Below are positions 30,438 to 37,956 of a stretch of DNA of 64,000 bases, piece after piece. Made by a program: the position numbers and the translations under genes. The notes under the pieces were generated by a model. The model saw nothing but the letters and a program-made list of their open reading frames with translations, made no database searches and was not told the DNA's origin. The number at the start of each line of letters is the position of its first letter. Position 1 is the stretch's first letter. This DNA is from Antarcticimicrobium sediminis. Lineage in GTDB: Bacteria; Pseudomonadota; Alphaproteobacteria; Rhodobacterales; Rhodobacteraceae. The DNA lies in NCBI RefSeq assembly GCF_004348975.1, contig NZ_SMFP01000003.1:124001-188000 (forward strand). Reading direction: 5' to 3'.

Positions 30438-30455
30438 TTGCTGCGGCTGCAGCAA
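30438..30455. promoter_or_regulatory. PhaR-type operator upstream of phaA
   Basis: CTGC-GGCT-GCAG (30441-30452), extended to the 7-bp arms TTGCTGC/GCAGCAA (30438-30455), lies about 104 bp before the phaA start. The CTGC-N3-4-GCAG form is that described for the PHB regulator PhaR in Rhodobacter-type bacteria. Its position before phaA supports regulation by PHB or its precursors. No phaR gene is in the window. Confidence 0.6.
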
Positions 30456-30558
30456 TCCGGTATCACAACCGCATCGTGGTGGCGGCCCCCGCAGGCGCAA
30501 AAGCGCAGCGCCAAACGGGGGAGGAGGCCGCCCACTGGATGGCAAAGGACCGGATCAC

Positions 30559-31734
30559 ATGACAAATGTAGTAATTGCATCGGCAGCGCGTACAGGCGTC
30601 GGGAGCTTTGGCGGATCATTCGCCAACACCCCCGCCCATGACCTGGGCGCCGCCGTTCTGGAGGCGGTCGTGGCGCGCGCCGGAATCGCCAAGGAGGAGG
30701 TGTCGGAAACCATCCTCGGTCAGGTTCTGACCGCCGCTCAGGGCCAGAACCCGGCCCGTCAGGCCCATATCAATGCCGGCCTGCCGATCGAAAGCGCCGC
30801 TTGGGGGCTCAACCAGGTTTGCGGCTCGGGTCTGCGCGCCGTCGCGCTTGGGGCAATGCACGTCCAACTGGGGGATGCCAATATCGTCGCCGCTGGCGGT
30901 CAGGAAAACATGACCCTTTCGCCCCATGCCGCCGCCCTGCGCGCCGGACACAAGATGGGCGACATGACCTATATCGACACGATGATCCGCGACGGGTTGT
31001 GGGATGCCTTCAACGGCTATCACATGGGCCAGACCGCCGAGAACGTGGCCCAGCAATGGCAGATTTCCCGCGAAATGCAGGATGAATTTGCCGTCGCCAG
31101 CCAGAACAAGGCCGAAGCCGCGCAATTGGCCGGTCGGTTCGCCGATGAGATCGTCCCCTTCATCATCAAGACCCGCAAGGGCGAGACGGTGATGGACAAG
31201 GACGAATATGTCCGCTTCGGCGCCACCATGGCCGCCATGGCCAAACTGCGCCCGGCCTTCACCAAGGACGGCTCGGTCACCGCAGCCAACGCGTCTGGCC
31301 TCAACGACGGTGCCGCCGCCGTGCTGCTGATGACCGCCGATGAGGCCGAGAAGCGCGGCATCGAACCACTGGCACGCATCGCCTCCTATGCCACCGCTGG
31401 CGTCGATCCCTCGATCATGGGCACAGGTCCGATCCCCTCCTCGCGCAAAGCGCTGGAAAAGGCCGGTTGGTCGGTCGAGGATCTTGACCTTGTCGAGGCC
31501 AACGAAGCCTTTGCCGCGCAAGCCTGCGCCGTGAACAAGGAAATGGGCTGGGACCCCGAGATCGTCAACGTGAACGGCGGCGCCATCGCCATCGGTCACC
31601 CGATCGGGGCCTCGGGCGGTCGTATCCTGAATACCCTGCTGTTTGAAATGAAGCGCCGCGATGCGAAAAAGGGGCTCGCAACGCTCTGCATCGGTGGCGG
31701 CATGGGCGTGGCCATGTGCCTGGAGCGTCCGTAA
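30559..31734 (+). CDS. phaA: Acetyl-CoA C-acetyltransferase (beta-ketothiolase)
   Basis: 391 aa from [19 protein letters not shown]; the upstream open frame is rejected. Biosynthetic thiolase: first active-site Cys in [11 protein letters not shown] (about 89), [10 protein letters not shown], His in EAFAAQA region, and the C-terminal [17 protein letters not shown] with CIGGGMG carrying the second Cys. It condenses two acetyl-CoA to acetoacetyl-CoA for PHB synthesis and for the ethylmalonyl-CoA pathway. A strong terminator separates it from phaB. Confidence 0.96.
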   Translation: MTNVVIASAARTGVGSFGGSFANTPAHDLGAAVLEAVVARAGIAKEEVSETILGQVLTAAQGQNPARQAHINAGLPIESAAWGLNQVCGSGLRAVALGAMHVQLGDANIVAAGGQENMTLSPHAAALRAGHKMGDMTYIDTMIRDGLWDAFNGYHMGQTAENVAQQWQISREMQDEFAVASQNKAEAAQLAGRFADEIVPFIIKTRKGETVMDKDEYVRFGATMAAMAKLRPAFTKDGSVTAANASGLNDGAAAVLLMTADEAEKRGIEPLARIASYATAGVDPSIMGTGPIPSSRKALEKAGWSVEDLDLVEANEAFAAQACAVNKEMGWDPEIVNVNGGAIAIGHPIGASGGRILNTLLFEMKRRDAKKGLATLCIGGGMGVAMCLERP

Positions 31735-31758
31735 CCAGCGCCCGCACCGAGGATACCA

Positions 31759-31786
31759 AAGGGCGCCGGTTGGCGCCCTTTTCTTT
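31759..31786 (+). terminator. Terminator between phaA and phaB
   Basis: AAGGGCGCC (31759-31767), loop GGTT, GGCGCCCTT (31772-31780), then TTCTTT. Perfect 9-bp stem with U-rich tail 24 nt after the phaA stop; phaA and phaB should therefore be separately transcribed. Confidence 0.92.
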
Positions 31787-31869
31787 GGCGGCACCGAAGA
31801 CAACGCCGAAAGTCGCCGCACCTGCGACAAGATTCCCCACCGTTACGAAAATTTCATCACGAAATATTA

Positions 31870-31934
31870 TTGCGAATTCATAACTTTATGAGTAACAGAG
31901 TTACTATAGAGTTTTTTACCCAGAGGAGCCTCCC
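31870..31934 (+). promoter_or_regulatory. AT-rich phaB promoter region with AGTAAC-AGA-GTTACT palindrome
   Basis: In an otherwise GC-rich window this 65-nt stretch is AT-rich. It holds the inverted repeat AGTAAC/GTTACT (31892-31897 and 31901-31906) with a 3-bp centre, overlapped by a TACTAT -10-like word at 31903. A dimeric regulator could occlude the promoter here. RBS CAGAGGAGCC precedes phaB. The promoter assignment is by inspection only. Confidence 0.5.
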
Positions 31935-32657
31935 ATGACACGAACAGCACTCGTCACCGGCGGAACACGCGGCATCGGTGCGGCAACGTCCAAGGCCCTG
32001 GCCGCAGCCGGCTATTCCGTCGCCGCGACCTATGCCGGCAATGATGAGGCCGCCGCCAAGTTCACCGAGGAAACCGGCATCAAGACCTACAAGTGGAATG
32101 TCGGCGATTACGAGGAGAGCAAGGCAGGGATCGCCAAGGTCGAGGCCGATCTGGGGCCGATCGACGTGGTCGTCGCCAATGCCGGCATCACCCGCGACGC
32201 CCCGTTCCACCGGATGACCCAAGAACAATGGCAGCAGGTGATCGACACCAACCTCAGCGGCGTGTTCAACACCGTCCACCCGGTCTGGCCGGGCATGCGC
32301 GAACGCGGCTTTGGCCGGGTCGTCGTGATCAGCTCGATCAACGGGCAAAAGGGCCAGTTCGGCCAGGTCAACTATGCCGCCACCAAGGCCGGGGATCTGG
32401 GCATCATCAAATCGCTGGCCCAAGAGGGCGCGGCCAAGGGCATAACCGCCAACGCCATCTGCCCCGGCTATACCGCCACCGACATGGTGATGGCTGTTCC
32501 GGAAAAGATCCGCGAGTCGATCATCGCCCAAATCCCGGTGGGTCGGCTGGGCGAACCCGAAGAGATTGCCCGTTGCGTGGTGTTCCTGGCCTCTGACGAC
32601 GCCGGCTTCATCAACGGCTCGACCCTCACCGCCAATGGCGGGCAGTTCGTCGTCTGA
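31935..32657 (+). CDS. phaB: Acetoacetyl-CoA reductase
   Basis: 240 aa short-chain dehydrogenase. NADPH-binding TGGTRGIGAATSKAL, then NAGITRDAPFHRM, SSINGQKGQFGQVNYAATKAG (Ser-Tyr-Lys triad present) and PGYTATDMV, all PhaB-typical. It reduces acetoacetyl-CoA to (R)-3-hydroxybutyryl-CoA for PHB. It lies 200 nt after phaA, past a terminator and with its own AT-rich promoter region. A PhaC-type synthase candidate lies at 3.0 kb, far from this pair. Confidence 0.96.
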   Translation: MTRTALVTGGTRGIGAATSKALAAAGYSVAATYAGNDEAAAKFTEETGIKTYKWNVGDYEESKAGIAKVEADLGPIDVVVANAGITRDAPFHRMTQEQWQQVIDTNLSGVFNTVHPVWPGMRERGFGRVVVISSINGQKGQFGQVNYAATKAGDLGIIKSLAQEGAAKGITANAICPGYTATDMVMAVPEKIRESIIAQIPVGRLGEPEEIARCVVFLASDDAGFINGSTLTANGGQFVV

Positions 32658-32712
32658 CCTACGCCGGTGTCCGTGCCGACGCGCACAGACAGACGCGAAC
32701 CGACAACGGAAA

Positions 32713-32741
32713 GGGCCGACCCAGCAAGGTCGGCCCAATTT
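32713..32741 (+). terminator. Terminator after phaB
   Basis: GGGCCGACC (32713-32721), loop CAGCAA, GGTCGGCCC (32728-32736) then AATTTA. Perfect 9-bp stem 55 nt after the phaB stop; the U-tract is short. Confidence 0.8.
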
Positions 32742-32821
32742 ACTCTCGAAAGGTTCGGCAAGCAGACGCGATTGTTGATTTCCGCGTCCCGCTGCCGACT
32801 GTCTCGCGAAACCGAAAGGAT

Positions 32822-32840
32822 GCCGACCCGGCGGGTCGGC
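32822..32840 (-). terminator. Hairpin terminator after the DUF465 gene
   Basis: GCCGACCC-GGC-GGGTCGGC is an 8-bp perfect stem with a 3-nt loop. On the minus strand it lies 24 nt after the DUF465 stop and is followed by ATCCTTTCGGTTT. The arm shares the word GCCGACC with the convergent phaB terminator. Confidence 0.65.
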
Positions 32841-32864
32841 CCACCCAAAGCTCCGCCGCGGTGG

Positions 32865-33029
32865 TCAGTTCGACAAACGCGTAATCTCTTCTTTCAGTTT
32901 GAGTTTGCGTTTTTTCAGGGACGCAACATGAAGTGCGTCAGCGCTGGGGCCGCGCTCAACTTGTTCAACCTCGTGACTCAGGATTTCGTGCTTACGCTTA
33001 AGTTCCGTCAGATGCGAACTCAGGTTCAT
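32865..33029 (-). CDS. YdcH/DUF465 family small protein
   Basis: 54 aa from MNLSSHLTELKRKHEIL, preceded by a near-perfect AGGAGG ribosome-binding site. The frame to 33089 is rejected. Short, highly charged and alpha-helical, with the DUF465 pattern LKRKHEILSHEVEQ ... LKKRKLKLKEEI, a probable coiled coil. The family is widespread in proteobacteria and of unknown function. It is separated from the upstream methyltransferase by 127 nt, enough for its own promoter. Confidence 0.88.
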   Translation of the reverse strand: MNLSSHLTELKRKHEILSHEVEQVERGPSADALHVASLKKRKLKLKEEITRLSN

Positions 33030-33156
33030 GGCAATCCTCCTGTAAATGTATTGCCAGACAAGTTGAGCATATCCCGCCCCACCTGTCACGCGGCAGGCAC
33101 ATCGGTTTTGTCACAAAAGCGACATCTTGCCGGTTTTCCAAATTTTCGCCGACAGC

Positions 33157-33924
33157 CTACGCTGGCCAGCGCAGCGCAGCGCCGTCGCGCAAGACCTGCG
33201 CGACCTCTGCGCGATAGCTCTCCCCGTCGCGCATATGGTGCGCGCCCTCATGCAGGATCAGCGGCGCATGCAGGCGGAACGCAGCCCGCCCGCCCTTGCG
33301 CGCACGCAGAATCAGCAGATCAGGCGCGCGCCCGTCCCGCGCCGCCAACGGCAATACCTCGATCGACCCCAGACGCCCGGCACAGCCCGCGATAAGATCG
33401 GGCAAGCGGTCGCTGCGCTGAATCACATGCAGATAGCCACGCGGCACCAGACGGCGCGCCGCCGCCGCCACCCAGTCGGCCAGTGGCGTCGCCTCCCCCA
33501 AGGCGGTACGTCGCCCCGGATCTGTCGCCGCCACATGGGCACCGGCGCGAAAATAGGGCGGGTTGGCGATCACGTGATCGAACTGCCGTTGGCGCAAATC
33601 AGGCGGCAGTTCGCTCAGATCTCCGCAGACCACCTTGAGGTCGAGACCATTTTGTACAGCATTGCGCCGCGCAAGATCCGCATAACCCGGTTGCAGCTCG
33701 ACCCCAGCCAGCGCCAGATCCGGCACCCGTGCGCCCAGCGCCAGAATCGCCGCGCCCCCGCCACAGCCCAGCTCCAGCACAGCCTGGCCCGGTCGCGCCG
33801 GAACCGCGGCGGCCAACAGCAGCGGGTCGACCCCGGCGCGATAACCCCGGCGCGGCTGGTGCAGGACAATCCGTCCGCCCAGAAACACGTCGCGGCTCAG
33901 CTCGTCTTCGCTAAATACGCTCAC
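33157..33924 (-). CDS. SAM-dependent methyltransferase, TrmN6-like
   Basis: 255 aa class I methyltransferase. Motif I is LELGCGGGAAILALGARVP; the catalytic NPPY motif (VIANPPYF) is typical of N6-adenine methyltransferases, and the N-terminus DVFLGGRIVLHQPRRGYRAGVDPLLLAAA matches TrmN6, which modifies A37 of tRNA1(Val). It starts inside the last codons of the DUF2007 gene (4-nt overlap), so the two are co-translated. The tRNA target is inferred from family resemblance only. Confidence 0.87.
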   Translation of the reverse strand: MSVFSEDELSRDVFLGGRIVLHQPRRGYRAGVDPLLLAAAVPARPGQAVLELGCGGGAAILALGARVPDLALAGVELQPGYADLARRNAVQNGLDLKVVCGDLSELPPDLRQRQFDHVIANPPYFRAGAHVAATDPGRRTALGEATPLADWVAAAARRLVPRGYLHVIQRSDRLPDLIAGCAGRLGSIEVLPLAARDGRAPDLLILRARKGGRAAFRLHAPLILHEGAHHMRDGESYRAEVAQVLRDGAALRWPA

Positions 33925-34136
33925 CGGCCCAGTGGCACGTCATTGTCGCGCATCACCCGCAGCGCGGCGTCGTAATCGACATCGCGCACCATCATCCGGC
34001 GCGGGAAAATTCCGATCCCACCTTCCAGAACGCTCATATTTACGTCCATTTCAAAGCAGTCTATATCCTCACCTCCAAGAAGGGCGGAGGCAAAGGCCAT
34101 GACGGTCGGGTCGGTGCTGCGCAGAAGTTCCTTCAT
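33921..34136 (-). CDS. DUF2007 family protein
   Basis: 71 aa: MKELLRSTDPTVMAFASALL, then ECFEMDVN-like acidic patch (DIDCFEMDVNMS) and PRRMMVRDVDYDAALRVM, the DUF2007 pattern of a small ferredoxin-like signal-transducing domain (GlnB-like fold suggested for the family). It precedes the methyltransferase with a 4-nt overlap and is divergent from the polyprenyl synthase with 56 nt between starts. Function unknown. Confidence 0.88.
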   Translation of the reverse strand: MKELLRSTDPTVMAFASALLGGEDIDCFEMDVNMSVLEGGIGIFPRRMMVRDVDYDAALRVMRDNDVPLGR

Positions 34137-34192
34137 GACACCGGATGTAAGGGTAAGCCACGCATGATGTCGAGCCTTTGGAACAAAGCAAG

Positions 34193-35191
34193 ATGAACAT
34201 ACCTATGGCCACTAAACCACATGACCGTCTCGCCGCCGCGCTGAACAGTGATCTGGAGGCGGTCGACGGGCTGATCCGCGCCCGCATGCATTCCGACAAC
34301 GCCCCGCGCATTCCCGAGGTCACCGCCCATCTGGTCGAGGCCGGCGGCAAGCGTCTGCGCCCGATGCTGACGCTGGCGGCGGCCCGCCTGTGCGGCTATG
34401 ATGGCGCGCATCATCTCAAACTGGCTGCGACGGTCGAGTTCATTCACACCGCCACGCTGCTGCATGACGATGTCGTGGACGAAAGTGAAAAACGCCGGGG
34501 GCGGCCCACCGCCAACCTGCTGTGGGACAATAAATCCAGCGTGTTGGTCGGCGATTACCTGTTCTCGCGCTCGTTCCAGTTGATGGTTGAAACCGGCAGC
34601 CTGCGGGTGCTGGACATCCTCGCCAATGCCTCGGCCACCATTGCCGAAGGCGAGGTGTTGCAGATGACGGCGGCGACCGATCTCAACACCGGGGAAGATG
34701 TCTATCTCAAGATCGTGCGCGGCAAGACGGCGGCGCTGTTCTCGGCCGCGACCGAAGTGGGCGGCGTGATTTCAGACGCCCCGGAAGACAAGGTTCAGGC
34801 GCTTTTCGCCTATGGTGATGCGCTGGGGATCGCGTTCCAGATCGCCGACGACCTGCTGGATTATCAGGGCGACAGCGGTGCCACAGGCAAGAATGTCGGA
34901 GATGATTTCCGCGAACGCAAACTGACCCTGCCAGTGATCAAGGCCGTGGCGCAGGCCACCCCGGAAGAACATGCCTTTTGGCAGCGCACGATCGAAAAGG
35001 GCCGTCAGGAAGACGGCGATCTGGAGCACGCGCTGAGCCTGATGGCGAAATACGACACGCTCAATGCCACCCGAACGGATGCCGAAAGCTGGGCGGCCAA
35101 GGCACAGGCGGCGCTCGCCCCCCTGCCCGACCACGAGCTGCGCGCCATGTTGCACGATCTGGCCGCCTATGTGGTGTCGCGCCTGTCCTGA
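34193..35191 (+). CDS. ispB: Polyprenyl diphosphate synthase (ubiquinone side chain)
   Basis: 332 aa, long-chain trans-prenyltransferase. First aspartate-rich motif LLHDDVVDES, GGKRLRPML, second motif QIADDLLDY, and C-terminal KLTLPVIKA. It extends farnesyl diphosphate to the side chain of ubiquinone; Rhodobacteraceae make Q-10, so a decaprenyl product is likely (family knowledge). Start choice is uncertain: ATG 34193 is used, ATG 34205 or TTG 34178 are alternatives, none with a strong RBS. It converges on ispE. Confidence 0.92.
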   Translation: MNIPMATKPHDRLAAALNSDLEAVDGLIRARMHSDNAPRIPEVTAHLVEAGGKRLRPMLTLAAARLCGYDGAHHLKLAATVEFIHTATLLHDDVVDESEKRRGRPTANLLWDNKSSVLVGDYLFSRSFQLMVETGSLRVLDILANASATIAEGEVLQMTAATDLNTGEDVYLKIVRGKTAALFSAATEVGGVISDAPEDKVQALFAYGDALGIAFQIADDLLDYQGDSGATGKNVGDDFRERKLTLPVIKAVAQATPEEHAFWQRTIEKGRQEDGDLEHALSLMAKYDTLNATRTDAESWAAKAQAALAPLPDHELRAMLHDLAAYVVSRLS

Positions 35192-35229
35192 GCGCGCCCG
35201 CCGCTCAGGCGAATCTCAATCCATAGGTC

Positions 35230-35330
35230 AGGCAGATCCCTGCCTTTGTCTGACCCCAGTCTTTTCTGGCGCCCGTCTTTTTCTGGCTGAAAATACTCTC
35301 GCCGAAGGCCGCGCCCCAAAGGGGCGCCCG
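35230..35330 (-). terminator. Convergent terminator region with hairpins and repeated CAGAAAA(A)GA words
   Basis: Read on the minus strand after ispE: the hairpin GCGCCCC-TTT-GGGGCGC (35311-35327) overlaps the end of ispE by none and lies just past it; then GCCTTCGGCGAGAGTATTTT, then two copies of CCAGAAAA(A)GAC. On the plus strand AGGCAG-ATCC-CTGCCT followed by TTGTCTG near 35235-35255 can serve ispB. The GGCG(A/G)GAGTATTT...GCCAGAAA arrangement is, as I recall, common at gene ends in Rhodobacteraceae. Confidence 0.5.
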
Positions 35331-35333
35331 CGA

Positions 35334-36152
35334 TCACACCTCAATGCTGCCGATGCTGCGGGTCGCATGTGCCCACCAACCGGGCTGCGCCGCCGCGATC
35401 TGTGCCGCCGCCTCCCGGGCCTGAGCGTCGCTCTCGAAAATCCCGAAACAGGTGGCGCCCGAGCCGGACATGCGTGCCAACCGGCAGCCGTTTGCATGGC
35501 GCAGAGCCGCCAGCACGTCGCGAATCACCGGTGCAGTGGCGATCGCCGGGGCTTCCAGATCGTTGCGCTGCTCCGCCAGCCACGACAGGAACGCCGCCCG
35601 TGACGGCCAATGCAGCCTCTCTGCCATCGCCGGATTCTGTTTCCGTGCCAAGACCCGGAATATATCGGGTGTCGGCACCTGCACCCCGGGATTGACCAGA
35701 ACCAGCGCGAAAGCCGGCACTCCGGAAACCTGCTCCAGCACATCCCCGATCCCGCGCATCCGTTGCGGCCGCTCAGACAGGCAGACCGGCACATCCGCCC
35801 CCAGCTCTGCCGCGCGGGCCTGACCGCCGCAGGTCCGCAGCACCGCCGCCGCATCCGCCGAGCCGCCGCCAATCCCCGCCCCGTGTGGCAGCTGCTTGTC
35901 CAACCGGATGTTCAGAGGCATTCCCGCCAGCTCTGCCGCGCGCCAGACGAGGTTGCGCCGGTCCTCGGGCACCCCCTCGGCAAAGGGGCCGGTCACTTGC
36001 AAACTTGTCACGGCAGAGGGGGTGAGCCACAGGTGATCCCCCAGCTCGGTAAAGACCACCAGCGAATCAAGCAGATGATAGCCGTCGGCGCGCTGGCCGG
36101 TCACATGCAGGGTCAGGTTGATCTTGGCCGGTGCGACAGCCTCAGTCGCCAT
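35334..36152 (-). CDS. ispE: 4-diphosphocytidyl-2-C-methyl-D-erythritol kinase
   Basis: 272 aa GHMP kinase of the MEP isoprenoid pathway. APAKINLTLHVTGQRADGYH (family motif 1, with the catalytic Lys), ATP-binding LPHGAGIGGGSADAAAVL, and MSGSGATCFGIF near the C-terminus. It phosphorylates CDP-ME at the 2-OH. The start overlaps the 3' end of the TPR gene by 11 nt. It lies opposite a polyprenyl synthase, so two isoprenoid steps are encoded tail to tail. Confidence 0.96.
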   Translation of the reverse strand: MATEAVAPAKINLTLHVTGQRADGYHLLDSLVVFTELGDHLWLTPSAVTSLQVTGPFAEGVPEDRRNLVWRAAELAGMPLNIRLDKQLPHGAGIGGGSADAAAVLRTCGGQARAAELGADVPVCLSERPQRMRGIGDVLEQVSGVPAFALVLVNPGVQVPTPDIFRVLARKQNPAMAERLHWPSRAAFLSWLAEQRNDLEAPAIATAPVIRDVLAALRHANGCRLARMSGSGATCFGIFESDAQAREAAAQIAAAQPGWWAHATRSIGSIEV

Positions 36153-37857
36153 TGGCCACTTTCAACGGTGCGGCCCCCTCTTCGGCCAGCACCCGGTCCA
36201 GCCCCACCTCCAACTTGCGCCGGATGCGGTCGGGATCGGCCTCGCCGTCGGCATCGTCGGGATCGACAAAGGACAGCGCCCGGCGCCACTGGAATTCCGC
36301 CTCGCGCGCGCGGCCAACCGCCCAATAGACATCGCCCAGATGGTCCGTCACCACCGGGTCCACCGGCATCAGTTCGACGGCATGCTCCATATGCGCCACC
36401 GCCTCCTCATAGCGGCCCATCCGGAACAGGACCCAGCCCAGCGAATCGACGATAAAGCCACTGTTGGGTTGCGCGGCCACCGCGCGTTCAATCATGTCCA
36501 GCGCCTCGTCGAGACTTTCCTGCTTCTCGACCAGAGAATACCCGAGATAGTTCAGAACCTGCGGCTGATCCGGGTTCAGCTCCAGCGCATGGCGAAAATC
36601 GGCTTCGGCCTGCGGCCATTGCTCCAACCGTTCAAGGCTGATGCCCCGGGCATAGAGCATGAACCACTGCGACGGCGCGCCCTCTTCGGTGTATTCGAGC
36701 GCCTTGTCATAGGCCGCGACCGCGCCTTTGTAATCCTCTTGCTGGCGCAACAGATCGCCCAGCGCATTGTGCACGACCGGCAGCGTGGGGTAATCCCGCG
36801 CCAACTGTCCCAGCACCTCGATGGCGGCATTCGGCTTGCCCGCGCGGCGCAGCGCATCGGCGCGGCCCAGTTCGGCCGCATGACGATCCGGGCTGGTGGC
36901 GGGCACCTTCTTGTACGTTTCGACCGCCAGATCGTACTGTCCCAGCCCATCCAGCAAATCGGCGCTGAGCAAAAGCGCGTCAATGTGCGCGGGACGCAGA
37001 TAGTTGGCGATGCGCACATAGATCAGCGCATAATCATCGGCCGCCTCGCCATTCAGCGCGGCACCAACGGAAAAGAACACCTCGGCCATCCCATCGCGAG
37101 TCGTGCCGATCAGATCGAACGGCAGCTGCTCGCCCGCAGCCAGAGCGTCGGCCATCGCCGTCAGCCCGGGATCGAACGCCGCGCCAAAGGCATCGGTCAT
37201 CATTTCCAGCGCCTCGGGATTGCGCCCCAGTTGGGACAGGATCTGCGCCCGTGCGATCACCGCGCGTCGCGACATCCCGCTCAGGCCCGATTTCCGGTCG
37301 GCATAAATCGCCTCGGCACCCTCGAAATCGCCGACCATCGCCAGCGCCAACGCCTTGTGATACAAGGCGAAACTGCGCAGGCCATTCTCTTCGGCGACCT
37401 GATCGAACCGCTCCAGCGCCTTGGCGACAGAGCCGGTCCCGATATAGGCCCAGCCCGCCAGCAACCCGTCGACCAGCGGTCCGATGCCGCCATCCTCGTT
37501 GTCGGCCTTCAGGAACGGGTCAAACTCGCCCCGCACAACCCGGTCGGCGGCGATCACCATCCGCGCCGCCTGATTGCGCAGCCCTTCGGCCTCCATCTTC
37601 TGCGCGATGGGCAAGGCCCGGTCGATCCGGCCCAGCGCCAATTGCGAGATGATGACGTTTTCCATCAGCCCGACGTTGCCGGGATCGCGGCTGAGCGCCC
37701 GGGTGAAATAGCTGGCGGCCTGCTCGAAATCGCTATCGAACAGCGCGTGGCGCCCGGCCAGATACGACCCGGCACCCGATTGCGCCAAAAGCGGCGCCGG
37801 AAGCGCCATGGCAGCGACCACAAGCGCGGCAGCCGCGCGACGAACTAGGGATTTCAC
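36142..37857 (-). CDS. Exported tetratricopeptide-repeat protein
   Basis: 571 aa from a proposed GTG (37857), giving signal peptide MKSLVRRAAAALVVAAMALPAPLLAQ in sense; ATG 37917 would add 20 residues ahead of it and lacks an RBS, while AAAGAGG precedes the GTG. Many TPR units follow (for example residues about 45-110 and 330-530; DFRHALELNPDQPQVLNYLGYS, and PNSGFIVDSLGWVLFRMGRYEEAVAH). It is probably periplasmic or lipid-anchored at a distance; no lipobox is seen. It is a scaffold of unknown partner, co-transcribed with ispE. Confidence 0.85.
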   Translation of the reverse strand: MKSLVRRAAAALVVAAMALPAPLLAQSGAGSYLAGRHALFDSDFEQAASYFTRALSRDPGNVGLMENVIISQLALGRIDRALPIAQKMEAEGLRNQAARMVIAADRVVRGEFDPFLKADNEDGGIGPLVDGLLAGWAYIGTGSVAKALERFDQVAEENGLRSFALYHKALALAMVGDFEGAEAIYADRKSGLSGMSRRAVIARAQILSQLGRNPEALEMMTDAFGAAFDPGLTAMADALAAGEQLPFDLIGTTRDGMAEVFFSVGAALNGEAADDYALIYVRIANYLRPAHIDALLLSADLLDGLGQYDLAVETYKKVPATSPDRHAAELGRADALRRAGKPNAAIEVLGQLARDYPTLPVVHNALGDLLRQQEDYKGAVAAYDKALEYTEEGAPSQWFMLYARGISLERLEQWPQAEADFRHALELNPDQPQVLNYLGYSLVEKQESLDEALDMIERAVAAQPNSGFIVDSLGWVLFRMGRYEEAVAHMEHAVELMPVDPVVTDHLGDVYWAVGRAREAEFQWRRALSFVDPDDADGEADPDRIRRKLEVGLDRVLAEEGAAPLKVANGD

Positions 37858-37956
37858 CAAGACCTGCCTCTTTATTTTGACCGCCTTCACGCTAGGCGCA
37901 AGTCCCGGCAAGGGCAATGGCGCGTGCCCCGTCAGCCATGCGATTGCGGCAATCCG

